Part shown: positions 57,988-64,000 of the stretch, one piece after another | Layout: every line of letters begins with the position of its first letter | How positions within the stretch are numbered: position 1 is the first letter of the stretch | Origin: Anaspis maculata | Lineage: Eukaryota > Arthropoda > Insecta > Coleoptera > Scraptiidae | Direction: 5' to 3' | Length of the DNA stretch: 64,000 bases | Assembly: GCA_949128115.1 (NCBI GenBank) | Contig: OX421964.1 | Span: 12,362,892 to 12,426,891, forward strand | Notes under the pieces: model-generated | Database searches by the model: none | What the model was told of the DNA's origin: nothing | The model's input: the letters and a program-made list of their open reading frames with translations, nothing else | Position numbers and translations under genes: made by a program

Positions 57988-59926
57988 CCGGGTGGGCCAT
58001 AAAAAACCGTACTGTTTTATTTTCCTCGCCGATTTTTTGTTTCTTGACCGATTTTGACAAGCTTGGTATCATTGTGTAGCTAAATGAAGAGGCTACCAGA
58101 ACCATATACAAATGATTCCTAAGTGTCAAAATTCAAAATGGCGGAAACAACTGAAAGTAGGCCTTCTTTTGCAGTCGTTTTTTTAAATTAAAATTTTACA
58201 GAATAATCGAACTAAAGACGTTTTCTGAAAGAATGAACTATTTTCTACATTTTGAGACCACAATCAGCTTAATTGGTTCATTCGTTGGGAAGATGTGGCA
58301 AATTCGAAAGAAGCTTATTTTCCATTGTTTTAATCCAAAATGAATAATAAAAAATATTGTTTTGCCTGCCAAATTTTTGTTTCTGGAGCGATTTTGACAG
58401 GTTTAGTATCATTATGTAACCAATTAAATAGGCTTGAAGTGTCATATACGAATATGATTGAAATGTCAAAATTCAAAATGGCCGACACAACTGAAAATGA
58501 GCCTTCTTTCGCAGTCGTTTTTTCAAATTGAAATTCGACAAAATGACAGAACTAGAAGCGTTTTTCAAAGAATAAACAATTTTTCACATTCTGACACAAC
58601 AACTAGCTCAATTGGTTCATTCGTTGAGGAGATGTGGCAAATTGAAAAAAAGCTTATTTGCCATTGTTTCAATCCAAAACGAATAATAAAAAATATTATT
58701 TTGTCTGTAAAATTTTTGCTTCTGAAGCGATTATGATAGGTATGATGTCATTATGTAGCCAATTAACTAGGCTACAAGTGTCATATACGAATATGATCGA
58801 AATGTCCAAATTCCAAATAGCGGACACAACTGAAAACAATCCTTCTTTTGCAGTCTTTTTTTTCATTGAAATTTGACAGAATTAAAGGGGCTTTTTGATA
58901 AAAACGATGTGCAAATGTTGTGGAAAAGACTATCAGAATATGTTTCTACCATCAGTGAAATTAAAACCTATCTTACATGTCTATTTTGAGGTTAACAATG
59001 GATTAAAGTAATCAACAACAACTTTGACCAACACAATTACAAAAACTAGGATAGTCCTCAAATGTTTGCATCCAGAGAGTCCCGAGTCCGCGTCCATAGA
59101 TAGGAAGTGACCACCAAGTGAAACTCATCCTGTAAAATAATTTTAAATTATATTTTAAAAAACGGTGATTATCTCAGGCAGCCACCCCTTGAATAAATTT
59201 TACAGACAAAATAATATTTTTTACTATTCGTTTTGGATTGAAACAATAATGGCAAACAAGCTTTTTTTCAATTTACCACATCTCCTCAACGAATGAACCA
59301 ATTGAGCTAGTTGTGGTGTCAAAATCTAAAAAACAGTTCGTTCTTCAAAAAACGTGTCTAGTTCTGTCATTTTGTGAAATTTCAATTTATAAAAAACGAC
59401 TGCGAAAGAAGGCTTATTTTCAGTTGTGTCCGCCATTTTGAATTTTGACATTTCAATCATATTCGAATATGACACTTGGAGCCTATTTAATTGGTTACAT
59501 AATGATACTAAACCTGTCAAAATCGCTCCAGAAATAAAAATTTGACAGGCAAAACAATATTTTTTATCATTCATTTTGGATTGAAACAATAGCAAATGAG
59601 CTTGTTTTCAATTTGCCACATCTCCCCAACGAATGAACCAATTGAGCTAGTTGTGGTCTCAAAATGTAGAAAATAGTCCATTCTTTCAGAAAATGTCTTT
59701 AGTTGGGTTATTCTGTCAAATTTTACTTAAAAAAAACGACTGCAAAAGAAGGCCTATTTTCAGTTGTTTCCGCCATTTTGAATTTTGACACTTAGGAATC
59801 ATTTGTATATGGTTCTGGTAGCCTCTTCAATTAGCTACACAATGATACCAAGCTTGTCAAAATCGGTCAAGAAACAAAAAATCGGCGAGAAAAATAAAAC
59901 AGTACGGTTTTTTATGGCCCACCCGG
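57988..59926. mobile_element. Foldback element H, TA-flanked, with internal tandem units
   Basis: Ends CCGGGTGGGCCATAAAAAAC are inverted and flanked by TA (57986-57987, 59927-59928). The left arm contains three direct units of about 340 bp, starting near 58137, 58477 and 58818, each with a variant of aaaatggcggacacaactgaaa. The right arm has two, inverted. Centre near 58950-59150. No transposase is seen. Confidence 0.85.
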
Positions 59927-61628
59927 TACATGCCCGTTTTCAGATTTTCTTCAATTTGATGTATCGCAAAGTGGGTGGGGGTCATTATCACTTGAAATTT
60001 TGAACTTGGGGTGAATGAGGGTGAGGGGACTTGAGATATAAATTCGCCAATGTATGTTTTAGATGTCCCCTTTGATATAAAAATCGACCTGTCCGAGCTT
60101 TTTCCAGAAAAATGAGCCGAAATGGTCAAAAACCCCTCTGTTGTGTTTTCGCTGGGCCATCCTGGTATAATCTGTTGAACCTTGAGCTTCGCAGTGTTTT
60201 CAATCTGAATAATCAAACGAAATGTCCTTAAAATGCTATCAGTTATCCCAGAAATGTTTCGGTGATTTCACTAATGAAGTGACTCAATAAATACCCAACG
60301 ATAATTCTCTTCAGTAGGGCATCGTCCAGCCGACGTTGTTTTCGTCTTCGTTATTATGCGAGATTGTGCAAAATAAATTTACAACTGCAGTTTTCAAGGG
60401 CGTATAATTTAATAATAATTGCCGGTAGCGTCAATTTGGTCGGGTGAAATGGACGATATAAATTCCAACGGGCAGCATGCGAACGGAGGAATAATAATAA
60501 TCACCGTTCGAAAAGTTCCGCCGGCTCGCCGCGCTCGGTTTTTATTACGGCCGTGTTTACATCAATTATCGCTCGTTAGGTGATAAATTCAAATTGAAAC
60601 GCTTATTACACATTGAAATTATGTCTTTCCGAGCCGTCCCAGAAGGTATAATAAGAGTTTAAAAATAAATCGTGTGTATACGATGGTGGACGTAATTATT
60701 GCGCCGCTGAAAAAATGGGTTAATGACATCAGAGAGTGAGGTACGTGGAGCTTGGGGGCTTCTTTGAGTCATATTGTTGAGAAAATGCAGTTTAACGATT
60801 AGCAATAAACGTTTATTATGAATAAGTATTTAGTAATATGGAGCCAATGCGCACAAAAATCTACCGATAATACTTAGGTATAAAGTACACATTAAAAAAT
60901 AATCACATTTTTTTGAAGTAGCGTCCAGTTGATCCATCTTTTACGCCGATAGCTCAGCGAGGCTAACAACCATAGCTCCAGAAGCACATATCTACAATTC
61001 ACAAAAAATAAGTACTTGAGAAAACATATTATAGTGACTTACAAAAGCACCATGGAAACAACGTGGGCTTTGGCTACCGTTTTCAAAAACGGTACAGATC
61101 TGACTAGATTGAAATTCAAAGGTATGTGCCTGCGTTCCATTTTTGGTTCGTTAAATAATTCCAAAAAACACAAATTTCACAAGCCAAAAACGTGTTTTAG
61201 ACTTGAAAACAATTAAAAGAACTGCACTCGGGATGATTCATCAAACTGGACTGAAAGTAATACCTCCTATTCCCAAAGCATTGAAAGAATGAGAAGTGCG
61301 ATGATTAAACATTAAACTATGCTAATGGAAAGATAAGAGCATAATTTATAAAATATTCCGCATTTTGATAGTACGAGTACGTGCACATGAAAATACCTGT
61401 AGTAGTTGATGTTTTCTTACACCTACAGGGTGCATCAAAAGGAATGTCACTTGGGCTGTTTTATTGGGCTTTCATAGAAACAAAATCGGCGGTGAACTTA
61501 GGCCGAAAACAATTTTACTTCAGGCAGGTTCGAGGGATGAACAACTTTGGAAATATGTTGTGCACTTCCATGGAAATCATTGGAAGTCTTTGGAAATCAT
61601 TGTGCTCAGTGGTATGATAATCGGCCTG

Positions 61629-61764
61629 ATTCTATAAGGGAATGGCTATGGTAATCACCGTGCTTACTATCAAATTGCCATGGCGACAGCCAATAGGGAG
61701 GCTCGTTGCCCTAGCAATTTCATCGTAAGCACGGTGATTACCATAACCATTCCCTTATAGAATC
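61629..61764. repeat. MITE-like hairpin
   Basis: Near-perfect 40-bp inverted arms beginning gattctataagggaatgg surround a 55-bp loop. Confidence 0.8.
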
Positions 61765-61932
61765 TGGCGGGTCATCACAAGAATTTTATAGAACGAAGTT
61801 TGTCCAGCGAAAAATGCCCAGCGACCAGTTATCGAGAAATTCAATATAGTCTGATTTTCGGTCGTATTGATTATCTAATTTTCTGGAATTTCTCCGCCAT
61901 CTCTCAGTGGGATTGTAGGAACAATAATGTAG

Positions 61933-62038
61933 ATTTTTGGTTTTTCTGTCTTCCCACAAGTTTATTTAAAAGTCTTTTTATTTTATATTCTATTTAAAGT
62001 TTATTTAAACTTGTGGGAAGACAGAAAAACCAAAAATT
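61933..62038. repeat. MITE-like hairpin
   Basis: Inverted arms tttttggtttttctgtcttc and the inverse surround an AT-rich loop; arms of about 37 bp. Confidence 0.8.
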
Positions 62039-64000
62039 CACGATATTTAATATCACTAGAGGGTCATTCCATAGAATTTCAACGAGCTTGATTTATTTTT
62101 GAAAGTTCGACCATCGAGTTCGGGGATGAAATTTGGCTCTTTTGTTTACCATAGTGTTACGATATGAAAAATATCAGCATTGATTTTTTTCAGTCCAGTA
62201 CGGCAGTGTAAAAAAATGAAGAAGTGGTAGGTGACAGGGAAATTCATACAAAATTATTGATTTTTTTATTCTCAAGGTATTGTCTCAAAATGTCAGTCAC
62301 AGATGATTTTGTATTGTCCTTAGGTTCAAGATTATTAGGTTACTTGTTTGAAAGGGCCTCAAAATTTTTGGGCTTAAAAAAAGGATTGTTAATTTTTCGT
62401 CTTTTTTGCATTTTTCCAACTTTTCTGCAGGCTGTCAAAATTGATCCTGTTCATATGAGAATGTTTTGAACAGGTTACTGAAAATATGATTGTTGCTCAA
62501 TATTTAAGGCAAGTTGGGGCTCACCTGATCGATACTTTTAAAAAGTTGGGCTCAAATCAAAATTTGACTTTTTACGATTTTGTGGAAATTTGACATATTC
62601 AAAGCCCAATATCTCAGTTGGGGTAATGGGAATAATTCTGAAAATTGATCTTGGTTTAGGCGCTATTAAAACAAATATACAATATCTTTTACAAGTTTGA
62701 GTAAAGTTTACAAGTAACTAAATTACAGTCCCGAAAAACAGAAAAAAAACTGCAAAATCGATATAAAATGGAAATATCCAACCGCAACAAAAACAGTTGA
62801 GACATGTGGCAAGACCAACAAAATGATGAAGGGAACTCATGACAAGCTTGATTCGAACATTTATCCTATTTTTTTTCTTTCAAAGTGGAAGTTTCGTAAC
62901 ATTGCATTGTCTTTTCATCAAAAAAAAACAAACTTTTTATCAAGTAGTACAAAACAAATTTGTGTTTCTCTCGTGTATTTGGCACAGTGTTTAAACCACC
63001 AAATCTTTCTTCAAGAAAAAGTGATGTAGTAATACTAATAATTTCTTCAGCTGGAACGTTATACGGAAGAAATGCCATCTGTATTTTTCACACAAAAATC
63101 ATACATATCCAACGGCGTTAGAATATGTTGTGCCATTGTCACAGAACGTTACAGGCTGGTCTTTGCAACCGTTTTTATTATTAACATTTCCCAAACCCCA
63201 TCAAAATCGCCCTTGCCATGGGAGGTGGAAAAAGAAATCAGAATTAAGTTATTAAGTTGGAAGTAGGTGGTAACATTGACTGACGATTTTTGTTTTTTTT
63301 TTGTACTGACTTGTGGCGCCGTCACGGACAGTTGCCTATTTTTGTTGGGAAAGCTACACCAAAAGTTTTGCAAATAGTATCAATTTTCTCAAATTTTATT
63401 TCTTCAAAAATGAAATCTTCACTTTGGTGATTTAACATCGACATCTTCTGGGTCATCACAATTTCTTTATGCACGTAGGGCTCAACGACTTACCTGGTAT
63501 TAATAATTGTATTAAATGCTTTCTAGGTTTCATCATTTGCGATCGTTCCATTTCTCGCAATCCTTTGATGATTCTTCTTTTATGTCGTCGGAATGAATCG
63601 CAACATGCTTGGTGATATAAATGGTTGTATTTTTTCAAGAATTAGATTTTGTACAATTCACATATTTACAACAGTTCGGTAATTGTTGATTTACCGGATC
63701 ATAAACAAGGTTGTGACATATGTTATCGTCTTTGTCAAAACGCCCAGCAAAGAAAAACATCTTTACGAACAAAATTAAAAAATGTCTCAATATATTAGCA
63801 AAGTGAATAACAACCTGAAGAAGAATACAATCCTAGAACAAAAAGGCTATGAACAGAAGCTCTGAATAAACCATTTTCCGTATAAACCATTTTTGAAGAA
63901 ACTAGACTGTGGAATAGCCTTATTGACTGAGGGAAAGACCTTTGTATCTAGCAGGCTGTTGTGCAAGCATATTACATGAGGACATTCCCCATAGAAATCA

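Larger units (their letters stand above)
59930..64000. other. No recognised gene; two small hairpins
   Basis: 60240-60720 is non-repetitive DNA with many taattta-type motifs, possibly regulatory, but this cannot be shown from one sequence. Later open frames (for example 62224-62469) show no family features. Confidence 0.35.

Noticed and set aside
60949..60975. A-box-like tagctcagcgaggctaac
   Set aside because: No B box follows and no cloverleaf can be drawn.

Overview
The window is eukaryotic nuclear DNA from an insect. The basis is two spliced genes of the insect odorant-receptor (7tm_6) type, insect-style short GT-AG introns, and a dense load of Penelope-like, I-superclade LINE, Ty3/gypsy and hAT sequences. 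A hemipteran source is possible but is only an impression. There are no operons, ribosome sites or prokaryotic features. Most open frames longer than 60 codons are by-products of repeats.

Layout. 1-2560 holds two decayed retroelement pieces: the 3' end of a LINE-type reverse transcriptase ORF and a Ty3/gypsy integrase. 2570-5160 has no recognisable gene. From about 5165 to 33330 lies a tandem segmental duplication of an odorant-receptor locus (copy 1 about 5165-23960, copy 2 about 24245-33330). Each copy has one receptor gene whose internal exons have matching lengths and phases, including a 54-bp intron in both. The copies act as empty-site references for each other. Copy 2 lacks a 12.2-kb Penelope-like insertion (8044-20272, 11-bp target duplication) that sits in copy 1. 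Copy 1 lacks a 1.8-kb palindromic element (25785-27569) that sits in copy 2.

The Penelope-like element (minus strand, N-terminal region, RT and GIY-YIG endonuclease) is itself split inside the GIY-YIG domain by a nearly intact 7-kb LINE (11018-18019, 13-bp target duplication). A non-autonomous hAT element (11149-12759, 8-bp target duplication) sits in the LINE 5' region. This gives a nested insertion history that can be read directly.

From 35.3 kb on the window is dominated by very large palindromic (foldback) elements. Including those further left, eight elements of 1.0-8.6 kb make up roughly a third of the window. Most are bounded by TA dinucleotides. The largest (42302-50889) contains a nearly perfect 890-bp inverted repeat. 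A degenerate Ty3/gypsy pol (51148-57110) is broken by two of these palindromes. 59.9-64 kb has no gene I can support.

Host coding content is therefore two odorant-receptor paralogues. Everything else recognised is mobile DNA or its remains. All identifications are from reading motifs by eye; no alignment or database search was run.
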